A stretch of DNA of 64,000 bases from Warburgia ugandensis (taxonomy: Eukaryota; Streptophyta; Magnoliopsida; Canellales; Canellaceae), in NCBI GenBank assembly GCA_035236585.1, contig CP141138.1:31693437-31757436 (forward strand), read 5' to 3'. Shown one piece after another: positions 48,672 to 60,419 of the stretch (its first letter is position 1; each line of letters begins with the position of its first letter). The notes under the pieces are model-generated. The model saw only the letters and a program-made list of their open reading frames with translations, was not told the DNA's origin and made no database searches. Position numbers and translations under genes: made by a program.

Positions 48672-51184
48672 AAGCGGTGAGCTCCTACAGGCGATGTTGA
48701 GAGTCACTGCACGTAGACCGAGGACACGACACATGAGGTGACACACAGACGATGCTTGGCACAAGCACTCCATATGCCCGTCAAGTGCCGCGGGATTTAA
48801 AATTCTTTTTCTTGATTTTTTTGGATTTCCTAAGCCTTTCATTCACAAAAATGTGATTTTAAGGGCTATAGAGGTCCAAATCACCATCCAAAAGATGCAT
48901 TGTGATCATCTCGATGACGCGGGCCTAGATTTAAGATAAAAACCTAGATTTTGACATCTTTTAAATGGTTATATCACTAAATACTATTAGAAGACCTAGG
49001 TTAGGCTGATCAATGAATGATCAGACCCTAGAACTTGATTGTATATATCAAATATGAGATGATCTAGGATTAGAAGAACATGTCTCATTGAATTATCAAG
49101 AAAAGTAATCTTGACACTGGATCTGATCGGGTGCCTTAGGATTGCTTGATTAAATAGTGATCTGACCATTGGATCGATGTATAATTATAGAGACATGGTT
49201 AAATCACTAAATAAGCACTAAAATTCGACGTATCATGATAAGAATGGTGAGAATTGATAATCATATATCAATTACAAAAGTTAAAGAGCAATATAATGGT
49301 TAGATTGTCTCCAAACTTCACGAGATGTTAATGACTGACCCTTCATTGATTAAGGGGCATAAATTAAGTGGATCATGACTTAGATTGATGATCAAGAACC
49401 ACAAATGTTTATATGGATGATTAGAAAAAACCTAAGTCTAGTGCAAGATTGACCCAATAGAGGGCTAATCAGACGATCTGGGCCATTGATTTAGGATTAA
49501 CGACTAGATCAATGAAGTTATCACTTGGATTTGTTTACCTTGAGATGTGAGAGTGCCAAGTAATAGATGATTTGTGATGTGAGAGGTACGTCAGAGCACA
49601 CTACGTGACATTGTCTACGTGCCGGATTGGAGTACCTGATTTATCAAGGTAGGTGATTTTAATCAAAATTTCTCTGTGATTTTAATGACCATGACCTATT
49701 CTCTAAAGTTCTTGAGGCATGTGTTTTTGTGTCTTATCATGTTTAAATAAATATGTTCCTACTTCTTATTGCTAGCATGACATTCCATTTTTGTTAATAA
49801 CCATGTTTTACATGTGATGGACTGTAGTTATCTTGGGCTTTGATCATACTTATTGAGGTTATTTTACAAAGTTTTTTCACGATTTATGACTTATTGTTGA
49901 TTTATGACGGGTGCTTCCACCCGGTGGGTACTATGCTAGGAGGGTTGTAGGGTTGGCCACCCGCCCTTTGACTTTGTGATGATGATGATTAGACACATCC
50001 CTTGTTGGTACAAGGCCAGGTACTTAGGTGGTGGTATCATGGGTAGTCCCCCCTATGGGTCCGTTCCCCCCCATGGGGACGGAGAAAGTCTCCCATTTAG
50101 GTGTTGATGGGGAGCAGCAGTGGTTCAGATCCTAGTGGGGTTGCCACTATAGCATATTAGCTCATACTATTATTCTGTATGCTCATGTGGATTTATGTGG
50201 GGTGAATAAAGGCAAGCTGGGCCTAGGCCATGAGTGACTCCTGGGGCTGATGTGGGATGTATGGGAGGGACCCATGGTTGGATGAGTACTCATCACCGTG
50301 ATTGAGCGTCGGGGGCCACTCTTGGGGTTTGTTTTTGGTGTAGTGTCGTATTTATCATGACTTGCATGCATATTATTCTATGATCATGGACTTGTATTGT
50401 TTTGATGGATGTACATCCATACTTTGATCATGCCTTGCATGTTATCATGATTTGACTTGTTATCTATTGGTGTAGATTTATGATTTTCATATGTTATTTC
50501 GTTATGGGCATCCGACTATTGATGTGCCTTGTACATGTTTATTTTATGAGATTCACAATGATATTAATACTTCGCACCACGTGATTTTATCAAGTTTTAA
50601 TTGAATGTGATCACCTATACAAGCATAGCTTGTTGAGGCATAGCTTTATTTTGTAATGCCTAGATTTAGAGCATGATAGCTTGAAAGGAAAGCTAGTGGA
50701 GTAACATTGATTTGGGCTAGGACCTAAGGACCATCTACTTTTTGTATTTAGAGACAAATTAGTGTTCGTTTCTTAGACTTGTATTAGACTTTTGGGACTC
50801 CACTTGGATGTTTGTATATTTAGATAGATTGGACCCATACCATTGTATAGTGTGCATATACTTACACGTGGATAATGTGGTGATCATGGATGGAACCTGG
50901 GGCTTTTGGACTTGTATCATCATTGTCTTCTTACAGCTTGTGTAATTTATTGTGGTTTTAAATTTGAGCATACTCAGAGTATCTGAATTTGATTTTGTTC
51001 ATCATTGTACTTTTTGGGATGTGGATGACCCTCGGGGTTTTCTTTTTTTGGGTATTTCTCCTTGATGCTGAGTAAAATTTATAAATTGAGTTTTATTTTC
51101 AGGGATCCTGCCTATTTTGTAAAACATATTATTTCTATTATTATATGTATTGGAAAAAAGATCTAGAAAACTAGGGGTGTCACA
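48672..51184 (+). mobile_element. 5' LTR of gypsy element 4, 5'-truncated
   Basis: Plus-oriented. From 48680 it matches the CpG-rich island and following segment of the LTR at 8536-11789 (minus): compare TTGATTTTT...CATTCACAAAAAATGTGATT and the GAGGTCCAAATC box at about 48866 (about 46190 in the solo LTR). The block 49915-50150 matches 45620-45200. It ends CTAGGGGTGTCACA at 51184, next to the primer site. The first several hundred bases of the LTR are missing; the SINE at 48510-48671 abuts the break. Confidence 0.8.
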
Positions 51185-51185
51185 A

Positions 51186-51203
51186 TTGGTATCAGAGCCC
51201 AGG
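51186..51203 (+). other. Primer-binding site of gypsy element 4
   Basis: TTGGTATCAGAGCCCAGG matches the initiator tRNA-Met complement TGGTATCAGAGC exactly and follows the LTR end by one base. Confidence 0.9.
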
Positions 51204-51316
51204 TTTATTGCATCATCACCACTTTCAGGTTCTAATTAGAGTTATAGCCCATAAGTTCATGACTTAGACAGAGATAGGAGAAATACTTATACAATGTGAT
51301 ATTGGGTTGTTAACAG

Positions 51317-52480
51317 ATGGCTCCTTAATGGAGGACTAGGTCCACCCCTACCCCACTAGTTGCCACCCCTGCCACTATACTAGGGCAAGGGGATCAGGAG
51401 GCAGATGTAGGAGCCCGCATAGTTTAGGGCCTTATGCCACATCTCACTCAGCAGATTACACAATAGGTTCAGGCAGAAATGCAAGCTACACACTCTGCCC
51501 ACCTGGTGATGACTATAGCAATCTAGGGGAACACATCAGTACAGTCATCCCGCCCGATACCAATAGTCCCTATGCCAGGAGCTACAGAGGGAGGATCCTC
51601 AAGCACGTGCGTCTCATTGGCTAAGCAGCTCGATAGGTTCCAGAGGATGGTACCCTCCTGTGGGGAAGGAGATACAATAGTGGTGGAGAGATGGGTATTT
51701 GAGATAGAGAAGACCTTCGAGGGGATAGAGGTCCCACCTGAAGATTAAGTTAAACCAGCGACATACTTATTGACTAAAGAGGCTAGGTTTTGGTGGAAGA
51801 CTTAGCAACAGACATGTCCTCCATCAACATCACCACTTTTATGGGAGGATTTTTGGAGGATTTTCGATGAGCAATACTTCCCTCCTCATGCCCTACATGC
51901 TATGAAGAGGGAATTCACCACATTAGCATAGGGGAGTATGATGATTCAGTAGTATCTGAACTGATTCACTAGCTTACGGAGATTCACGTCTGCCCCTTTT
52001 GCCTCAGATCAAGAGGCAACGGATAGATTTTTCGAAGGGCTAATGCTGCAGTTGAGACATGAGACACTTATCGCACACCTAACCACAGTGAAGCAGGCGA
52101 CAAACGTTGCTTTTGTGCTTGAGAGAGACCTTATACGAAGTAGAGGTGAGATGAGTTAGCCCTTTAAGGGCAAGAGGCCCTTTTCATCCACGTAGCCCCG
52201 TGGGGCTCCAGACTAGCAGTACCCTCTTGGTAAGAGGAGAGATCAGGGCAAGAGAGTGTGCCCTCATTGTAAGGGCTGACATGTGGGGTGATCATGCTCA
52301 GGACAGGGCCGTTAGTATCAAGCCCATACCAACCACATCAACAGGGATAATAGACTTTTTAGCTGAGACAACCACTCTAGTGTTACAGTTGTGGTGAGAT
52401 AGGAGATGCGATGAGAGACTGCTCGAGAGGTCAAAAGGGACAGGCTAGTGAGGACAGATGTTACTACGAAGCCAGCATAG
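51317..52480 (+). pseudogene. Gag remnant of gypsy element 4
   Basis: Begins ATGGCTCC at 51317 and meets a stop at the fourth codon. Recognisable pieces are SLAKQLDRFQRMVPSCGEGD, VERWVFEIEKTFEGIEVPPED, FWRIFDEQYFPPHALHAMKR, FASDQEATDRFFEGL and LIAHLTTVKQATNVAFVLER. Stops replace Gln, Arg and Trp codons repeatedly (CAG/CGA/TGG to TAG/TGA). A degraded zinc-knuckle region (VCPHCKG) is near 52260. Confidence 0.82.
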
Positions 52481-52540
52481 CATAGTCAGGGACGCGTCTT
52501 TGCCATTACTTTGGGGTAGGCACAACCCTCAAACCAGGTA

Positions 52541-52942
52541 GTGGAAGGTACTTTTCTAGTAGCTGATATGCATGCTAGAGATCTTTTTTACTCGTTGTCT
52601 ACACATTCATTTATTTCACATACCTTTGCATCATGTCCCTACTTGCGCACATGTGAGTTAGCATTTGGGTTAAATGTGTTGATGCTAGTAGAAGAGATAG
52701 TAGAGGCTACAAAGTACCTTGAGAGGGCACCAGTAGAGATATCAGGGGTTAGGATGGATGCTCACCTTATTCTCTTGGATATGGTGGATTTTGATGTTAT
52801 CTCGGGGATGAACTGGTTGGTGACATTTTGGATTACCATAGACTGTTGTATGAAGCAGATTGCATCTAGTGTAACAAATCGACCAGAGTTTGTAGTCCAG
52901 GCAAGAAGAGCATTAGTGGCCCTTGTGTTATCTCAGCCATGA
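52541..52942 (+). pseudogene. Aspartic protease remnant of gypsy element 4
   Basis: An open 133-codon piece: EGTFLVADMHARDLFYSLST followed by HSFISHTFA, and later LILLDMVDFDVISGMNWLV. It is the retropepsin-like domain of gypsy polyproteins. The active-site Asp-Thr/Ser-Gly triplet has become Ser-Leu-Ser, so it cannot be active. The zinc knuckle is upstream and the RT follows at 53030. Confidence 0.85.
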
Positions 52943-53024
52943 GAGCAGCTCGATGTTATGCTCTAGGTTATCTAGTGTGTTTGGCTTGTGTCACAATGAT
53001 TGACAGTGAGTTACCATAGATTAA

Positions 53025-53512
53025 CGAGATAGTTGTGGTGCGAGATTTCATCTACATATTTTTGAATAAGCTATCAGGACTACCCCCAAATAAGGAGATT
53101 GATTTTACCATAAACTTGGTACTAGGCACAGCACCTATCTCTAAGGCACCTTACAAGATGGCCCTGCAAAGTTGAGAGAGCTACAGGCACAGTTATAAGA
53201 ACTTCTGGATAAGGGTTTCATCAGGCTGAGTAGATCTCTTTGGGGAGCACTAGTCCTCTTCGCTAAGAAGAAGGATAGTTCGTTGAGGCTGTACATAGAT
53301 TATCAATTACTGAACAGCATCATTGTGAAGAACCAGTACCCCTTGCCTCATATTAATAACTTGTTTGACCAGTTGCAGTTGGCATAAGTATTCTCTAAGA
53401 TCGACTTGAGATCAGGCTACCACCAGTTGAGGATTAGGGAGGAGAATATCTCTAAGACTGCATTTAGGAGTTGGTATGGCCACTATGAGTTTGTGGCTTT
53501 AGAGAGTTTTTA
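53025..53512 (+). pseudogene. Reverse transcriptase N-terminal half of gypsy element 4, truncated
   Basis: Shows LSGLPPNKEIDFTINLVLG, then APISKAPYKMA, a frameshift near 53165, then [51 protein letters not shown] and [20 protein letters not shown], ending [14 protein letters not shown]. Sequence after about 53512 is unrelated: the VDD box, RNase H, integrase and 3' LTR are missing. Confidence 0.88.
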
Positions 53513-56500
53513 CAATTAAATGGAAAATTAGGAAAGGTTGCAAAATAGAGCAGTTGACCTTTTACAATGAACAATGCTTTTTTTGTGAGATAATATGCAA
53601 TCATGATAGCGTCCCCCGTGTAAAGTTTGGGTACTTGCATGTTATTTGTAAGGGTGAAAGCACATCGGGGAAACATTTGTTTTCACCCTCAATTATACCA
53701 TTTTGTTATCATGATTGAGCACATGAAGTGTGTTCTAGTGATCCCATAGCTTCCACAACAAGCTTATAATTTCTTTTTTAGGCTGCTAGTACATTATCAG
53801 ATCCCAGTCTTTTGATGAGTTTGCCATATCAGACATAGTTTTTGTGGAACAACTTGATACGAGTGAGAAGTTCCTATCCATCTTTTATTAACAATAGCCA
53901 TGCTATTGGTGACCTTCCACAAATGTCATTAAACAAAAACTACCACTACAAACTTGTGACTTAAGAGGACTGAGGCTACAATTAATGAGATGATAATGGA
54001 AAGAAACCTTGTGATGGTTACTCAATTCATCAAGTCTCATGCTCTAGACTAAATCTAGCCTATTGTGACAGAATGAACACCTTGAAGTTGGGAGGAGAAG
54101 GATGCACATAGAACAATACCATTATGATGCAGAGACACTTAAATCTAGAGTATTACTAGTATGAGCGTACAGTTCTATTCACCCTTGTTCATATCATCCT
54201 CTTCATTTTGAGGCCCTAACAAACACAATTGGAAGGAAGGTTATAGAACAATAGAAAGGTTGGAATTAGCAACAATCTTAGGAACATAATAGAACAAACA
54301 AGAAGAGAAGAAACTTGTAGGTTTATGGATCCTCTATCCCAAAAATTGTATGATGAACCATCTGGAAAGATATACTGTACAAGACGTGCTCAGAGGAATA
54401 TATTACCTGAATGAGCAAAGATATCTAAAAGAATAGATAGAACTTAAGATGCGAGAGTTTTTTTCACGACAAAGCTTAATGAAATCCTCATGGCTGCACA
54501 TGTCGGGAGCTAAACATAGTGCATCAACTTGTATTGTTGGTCTTCAATCTAATCATATTAATGTGTTTGAGCACAGCAGGCTATGAGGCTTATCCCAGCT
54601 TCTCTTGTGTGATTTGTTTTTCCAATAAAATATGCACTTGTGAGATCAATTTACATGGCAGTTATTCCATATGGTGTCTAAGACTCCTTTCCTTCCATGT
54701 ATTTGGGCCTTCCAGGGATGGGCTATTAATGTTTTGGATCCAATTATTCTAATAGAACTGTTAACTAGAGTTTCAACTCTTGGAAAGGGGAATATCTTTC
54801 ACTTTCAAGAGAATTCCCTAATTAAGACTCCTCTAGATGATATCCCTTTGTATTACTGGTCTATATTTTGGATTTTATCTCCTATTGCAATCAATAATAG
54901 AAAAGTTATAAAGAAATGTCCTTTCGGGATGATGGTCTTCCTTATTCGCAAAGAAAGGTTGATTTGATTAACTAACATCATGTGTCTTCCACAATAAAAG
55001 AAAAGAGAAAGCATAGGTGCCTTGCCTTGCTTTAGAGTTTGGAAACATAAATTATGTTGTCATAAAATAGATTAGGGTTCAGTTCAAATTTCTTGCAAAT
55101 CATATGAATCTGTCTCATCTAGATGTTCTTCAATCTAAAACTTTTATTAGTAATTATCAATAGAAGGCCAAGAACATTGGCAGTCAAGATTGAGTAATGC
55201 AAGGGGTAGAACTTTTTCTTTTCCCTTTTAGAAATTTGATAAAATGTTTCATGACTTTTGGCATTTGAAGTTAGGAATTTCCAAGAGGCTTCAAATATTG
55301 AAAGTGCAATGGACTAACATCCTCTTTTCCCTTGATAATGCTCTTGTCTATAAGAAATATCTCCACATTTTAGATTTTTGGTTTCTATTTCTTCTTTTGA
55401 ATTACTTTAAAAGTATTTGGTGCTTTGTTATTAGCTAGCTGCAAAACAAGTTTCACATTGATCATGGAAGTAGCTACATGTGGTTTGGCATTTGATATTT
55501 TGGCCCTTAATGAAATCCATTTCTTTGTATTGAGGAGATCAAGTCCATCCAAACTAGCAATAAATTGAAAAATATGAGAATTTGCCAAATGGGTGGCTTG
55601 TAAATTTTGGTTTCATCTTAGTAATAACTCATACCCCTACATTATTGCATATAATTGTTCTTTTTTGGAAAATATAACATTGCCAATAACCTCTCTAGTT
55701 AGTGCTATTGCATGTATCCAGAATTTGTGGTATAGATAAATGGAATATGAACAAACCTTCTTTTCTTGTAATTTGGAGGACATCAATTGCAATACTTTCT
55801 CTCTTTATTAGTATTATTATTGAAGAAAGCTTTCTCTCATTATTTTGTCTTATGGATTTGACCAAATTAGTAATAATTAAAGTGATTGAATGAATCATGA
55901 ACTTGGAGTCCTCTAAAGGATAATCATTTGATTATCCAATTCATGTTTAGTGTGCATTCACAATGATCATGTGGAATTTCTTAGTGGGTTGAAGATTTTA
56001 TCCAGCCCAGGATCTTGTATAGTAAACTTCTACAGCAGGAGCAAAGTTACAAGAATTGATGAAGACAGTAATGGTGGCCAATCATTTTGTCAATGCAAGT
56101 ATGAATAATGATTCCCAAATTGATGTGAAATTGATTTAAACCTAGTAAAAGATTTGCTGAAAAGTGGAAATTGGTCCTGCTTGGTGATTTTCTGGACTGC
56201 TGAGAGAAATGAAGTTTATCAAGAAATTACAATGAATCCTGCTATCTCGTATTCATGGGCATGGAGTGTGTTACCAACTGTTTACCTCATCACAGTCTCT
56301 TTGTAATGATTTGATTATATGCATCATGTGCCTTGTTTACCTTTTGCTAGTTCTTTTGTTTTGTTTTCAATCTTGTTATATGGTCTTCTTGGGTCAGTTT
56401 TGTGTCATATAAATAGGTAAAATTGATATACAGTACCTTTTAGGACTATTATTTATTTTACTCTTTGGCCAAATATCATTTATGGAAAAGGAGAAAAGAT

Positions 56501-57140
56501 CCAACTATAAAAAGTTATTTTAAGATTTGAAGTGATATTTTTAAAATTTCACCAAATATCCTAGTACGAGGAACTACATGATTAGAGATGATCATAGAAT
56601 ATGAGGGCTTCTAATGTGAAATATTTAGATATTTTTGTTCTAAAGGGAAGAACCTCTCTCTCAAATGACCAAATGTACTTGTTGATTTTTAGCTTGCAAA
56701 GGAGATGGTCAAATTTAGTGGACCATGACCTCACCTTTAGGAGAGTTCCAATTTATGTTTTATCTGTTGTTCTTTTTTAAATCTTGTTAATTGTAAATTG
56801 TAAGTTACCTCCTAATGGATGCATAAAGAATTTATTTGCCTTCTTTTTTTCTTTGCTTAAAGATGTAATACTGACAGATTTTAGAATATATGCTTCAGTA
56901 AATTAGTAAAACCGTTTTAAAGATTGAAAGTTGTTTCAGTCGTTCATAAATGTGACGAGTTCATTTGATAGTAATGACAAAGTGTATAGCAGATTTTGCC
57001 CGTCCTAAGCTTGCAAGCTAATCAAGGAACCACATAAAGAATGAGACACTAAGGACTTGGGTAGGACATTCCAAGTTCTCTCTCATAAACCTGTCCAAGC
57101 AAAATGGCAACATTTCAATCAATTGTCAAATAAGAAGGAG
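53513..57140. other. Long AT-rich stretch, nothing recognised
   Basis: Several open frames of 60-98 codons (54519-54752, 54671-54967, 55244-55438, 55385-55588 minus, 55702-55893) resemble no family I can name and lack supporting splice or start context. The region may be decayed transposon DNA or intron/upstream flank of the MRT4-like gene. Its missing first exon was looked for here and not found. Confidence 0.4.
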
Positions 57141-57149
57141 ACATTATGA

Positions 57150-60100
57150 AGGTGCAATACTTTTTTTACTTGTCAGGGACTAGGGTACTCATGTTAGGAT
57201 GAGAGCCCTCTCAGGCTATCCTTCTCAAGTAGGTGCTGATTCATGCAAATATCCTAAGTAATATGCAACAGTTGAATACATGAATGTAAGCTATATGAAT
57301 TACACTACCATCCACAATGAAAACTAAATTAATAATACAACCCTAATATAGGAAAGGGAAAGAGTTAGAATGCTCACTATGAGATCCTGCATATAATCTT
57401 CTCATACAAGGTGAGACCATGTACATACCACCTCTTCTTTCAAGTTAAGATGTCTCACCTTGACCTATATTATTACAACCCCTATTTGAATGAATCATGA
57501 TAAAAAAAATATTCACGGCCTCACTATAATTCACTCAAAGTTAAAAATTAAGCTATCCTAATTTCTCCTTCAACTCCTCCAAAATCCTGCACAAATAAAA
57601 ATAAAAGTGAGTACCAAAAAATCGAAGGAATGAAGGAAAATATGCAAAATAATGCTACTACAATGTTTGCAATCTTAAGGGCTACTATTAGTGGTAAAGT
57701 AACTTAACCTAAAGCTACTAGCCAATAGATTTAAATAAGTAAATAAATCTAAAGCTACTAGCCAAACTTAAACTAGAACAAAAAAGTAGAGCATAAACAT
57801 AAAGAACAAGTTAGATACTAACTACTGAATTAAAGAAATGACTTTCATTAAGATAAACTTAAAACTTCTACCAAGAATTGAATACACGATCATAAATAAA
57901 AGCAAAGTAAATAAGAAAGCTCCATAAATGGCTGGAGTATCAGCTGTAGGACTCTTTCATTGTGTCACTCAATGAGGAACTTTACATGTCCACTTCACCC
58001 AACTTACACTAATTTACCACCAACAATCGTAGTCAATTTAATTTCTTCAACCCGTTGAGGCACTATCTCTTAGGCTAACGAGTTAAGAGGAAATCACTGA
58101 ACATGCCACAAGCCCATGTATGCATCAATCATGACCAGGCCACTTTTTAGGAAGGAGAGACCTTGGCTACCATAAAAAGATTTGCAAGGTGGTTTTTCCT
58201 TTTCAAATAGTTGACAAACTCTAAGGAAAAAAAATAAAAGAATGGAGAAAGGGCGTGTATGTATAATCTTCTCCTTACTAAAACTCTAGGAAGAGAGTTA
58301 GTGGAGGAGTATTCAAATAGGGATGAAAGAGTGTGCTAGAGAGCGGATGACTAAGGAACATGGAAGGCTAAAAGGGTGGTGCATCTTAGACTAGGATGGA
58401 GGAGTAAAGGAGAGTGGAAGTAAGGAAAGGATGGGAAATGGTATGATATAAAGAAAGTAAGGTGTGCCTAGGGCTGGATGGTGTATGGGACATGGAGGAG
58501 AGGATGGTGTGTCCAACTTTGGATGGCAAGAAACCAAACTTGGAGAGGAGAGGAGCTGCTAAGTAGAGTTGCTACCTTGATGGTTGAAAAAATGGTTGCC
58601 ACTATGAAGGTGTGTGCATACTTCGGTCTTCAACAAGAAAGGGAGATTGGAGCAGAAGGAATGGGGTAATGCTTGAGACTCTTAAATTGGATCTAAAGAG
58701 TGTGGCTATGTAGCCATAAGGGGAGGAAGATCAGAGTGATCTCTCTCCCTCTATTTCTCTAAGTTATTGTTTTGGGATCTAGGGAAGCATAAGCGATATT
58801 TCTTTCTTCTCTTCACCTTCTTTTACATAGAAAGCCCTCGAAAATGGATGGTTGAGATTATAGGAATAAGGAAAGAGTGGTTAAGATAAAGGGAGAATGG
58901 AAGGGGAGGGAGGCATGGAACAAGGTGGAAGTTGCTTTAGATTTTTGAGGAGAAGGAAATTGAAGTACTAGATGTGGGAACTTGATGAGGATAGAAAGAA
59001 AGGTAAGAAATGGAAAGGCGTAAGGAGAAATAATGAAGGAGATAAAGGAGAATCATATGGAATTGGGAAATGTAGAGAGTATGCATAGATGGATGGTTGG
59101 ATGAGTGTCCTTCTTCCTAAAATGATGGAGATTGTCTTGAAATTAGTAGATAAGAGGATAAGACCATTATATGACTTCTTAGGAAGTTTCCTCCAAACTT
59201 CCTCCACAAAAACTCACCCAAAATCCCTTTTGAAAATGACGCATCCCATATTCAATATGTTAAGTATGTTAAAATCCTTTAAATGGAAGTGTAGGATGGT
59301 GGCTAGGGCATCATGGTTGTCTCCTTTGCATTCCTCACTATTGGATCTTGCTTCAACCTAGATTGAGTGGTTGAGATTTGTTGGAAGTTTTCTTGTCCAA
59401 AAGAACATGTTTTATAGCTCATTTCTTCTCACTATTGGATTGAGTATACCTAAGAGTGAATGGCTTTAATTTCATTGAGATTTTCTTATCCAAATTTCTT
59501 TCGCCCCTTGATTCTCTCCCATCACACCATTTTCTTCTCCCACCAATGGGATTCAATAAATAAAACATGTTTGCTTACTTGGAGAAACATGTCTCTTCAA
59601 AAATAGAGGTGAGCAGCCCAACTAAAAATTCTCTATCAATGGAATTCAATTCTGATCTTCTTTGCATTGCTTCTCTTCATTCATGTATCCTTGTGTAAGT
59701 GAGTTCTCATTGAGTGCTTTAAGATAGTCATAAGCAAGGTAGATCTTGGCCATTGAATGCTTCAAAATTTTGAATGAATGTTCAACATAGATTATTCATA
59801 AATTATCTCTATCTTCACAATGTTTTACCCTACAATTTCTCCTTTAAATCTTCATTCATATCATGTGGAATGGAGAATAATAGCGCCACTTCCATGGGAA
59901 AACTCATGTTACTCATTGTGTCGTCCTCTTTGGAGTTAAGTCAATGAACTAGTGAAATTTCTCTTCAAGTGGGTGCTGCTCTATAAGTAATTCACTTAAG
60001 CATATAAAGCAGACTTGTACTCCATTGTATAAGATTTGAGATTCACTTAGAAGCTTTCCAAGGTGGTGGATTGCATTCATGCATGAAAAGTTCTATCACC

Positions 60101-60401
60101 TTATCTTTTGATAAAGGCACCTTCCTTTGAGTGGATAAGGTTGGTCTTTTGCTTAGCATTTCTGACTATAACTTTACTAAGGATACCTCCATAGCGATCT
60201 GACCTTTTGGACTACTCAATTGTTGGCATGTGGGTCTATCATGATACTTGGATGGTGGATTTGCAGAAAGACACATTTTTCTCTGATGTATCCTAATCCT
60301 ATAAAGTGTGAAATAAACCCTAATTAGTGATATTTAAGTTAAATCAAGTGTTAAAACTACTAAATATAAGGATATTATATATGATATTTCTATGTATACC
60401 A
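57150..60401 (-). repeat. Repeat family copy C (inverted relative to A and B)
   Basis: On the minus strand it begins TGGTATACATAGAAATATCA (60401) and follows copies A/B: AATATCCTTATATTTAGTAG, ATCACTAATTAGGG, the GCATGAATGCA...CCTTGG segment near 60065-60085, and the inverse of the TGACACAATGA segment near 57965. Beyond 57900 it no longer aligns by eye; the lower boundary is uncertain. The frames in it (58478-58669, 58968-59207, 59089-59361) are not genes. Confidence 0.55.
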
Positions 60402-60419
60402 CATAATCATAAGCTTTTA

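Noticed and set aside
54519-54967. Overlapping 77- and 98-codon frames
   Set aside because: No recognisable domain, no splice context, and the composition equals that of the surrounding AT-rich DNA.
58478-59361. Small frames on both strands near 59 kb
   Set aside because: They lie inside repeat copy C; the corresponding parts of copies A and B do not keep these frames open.
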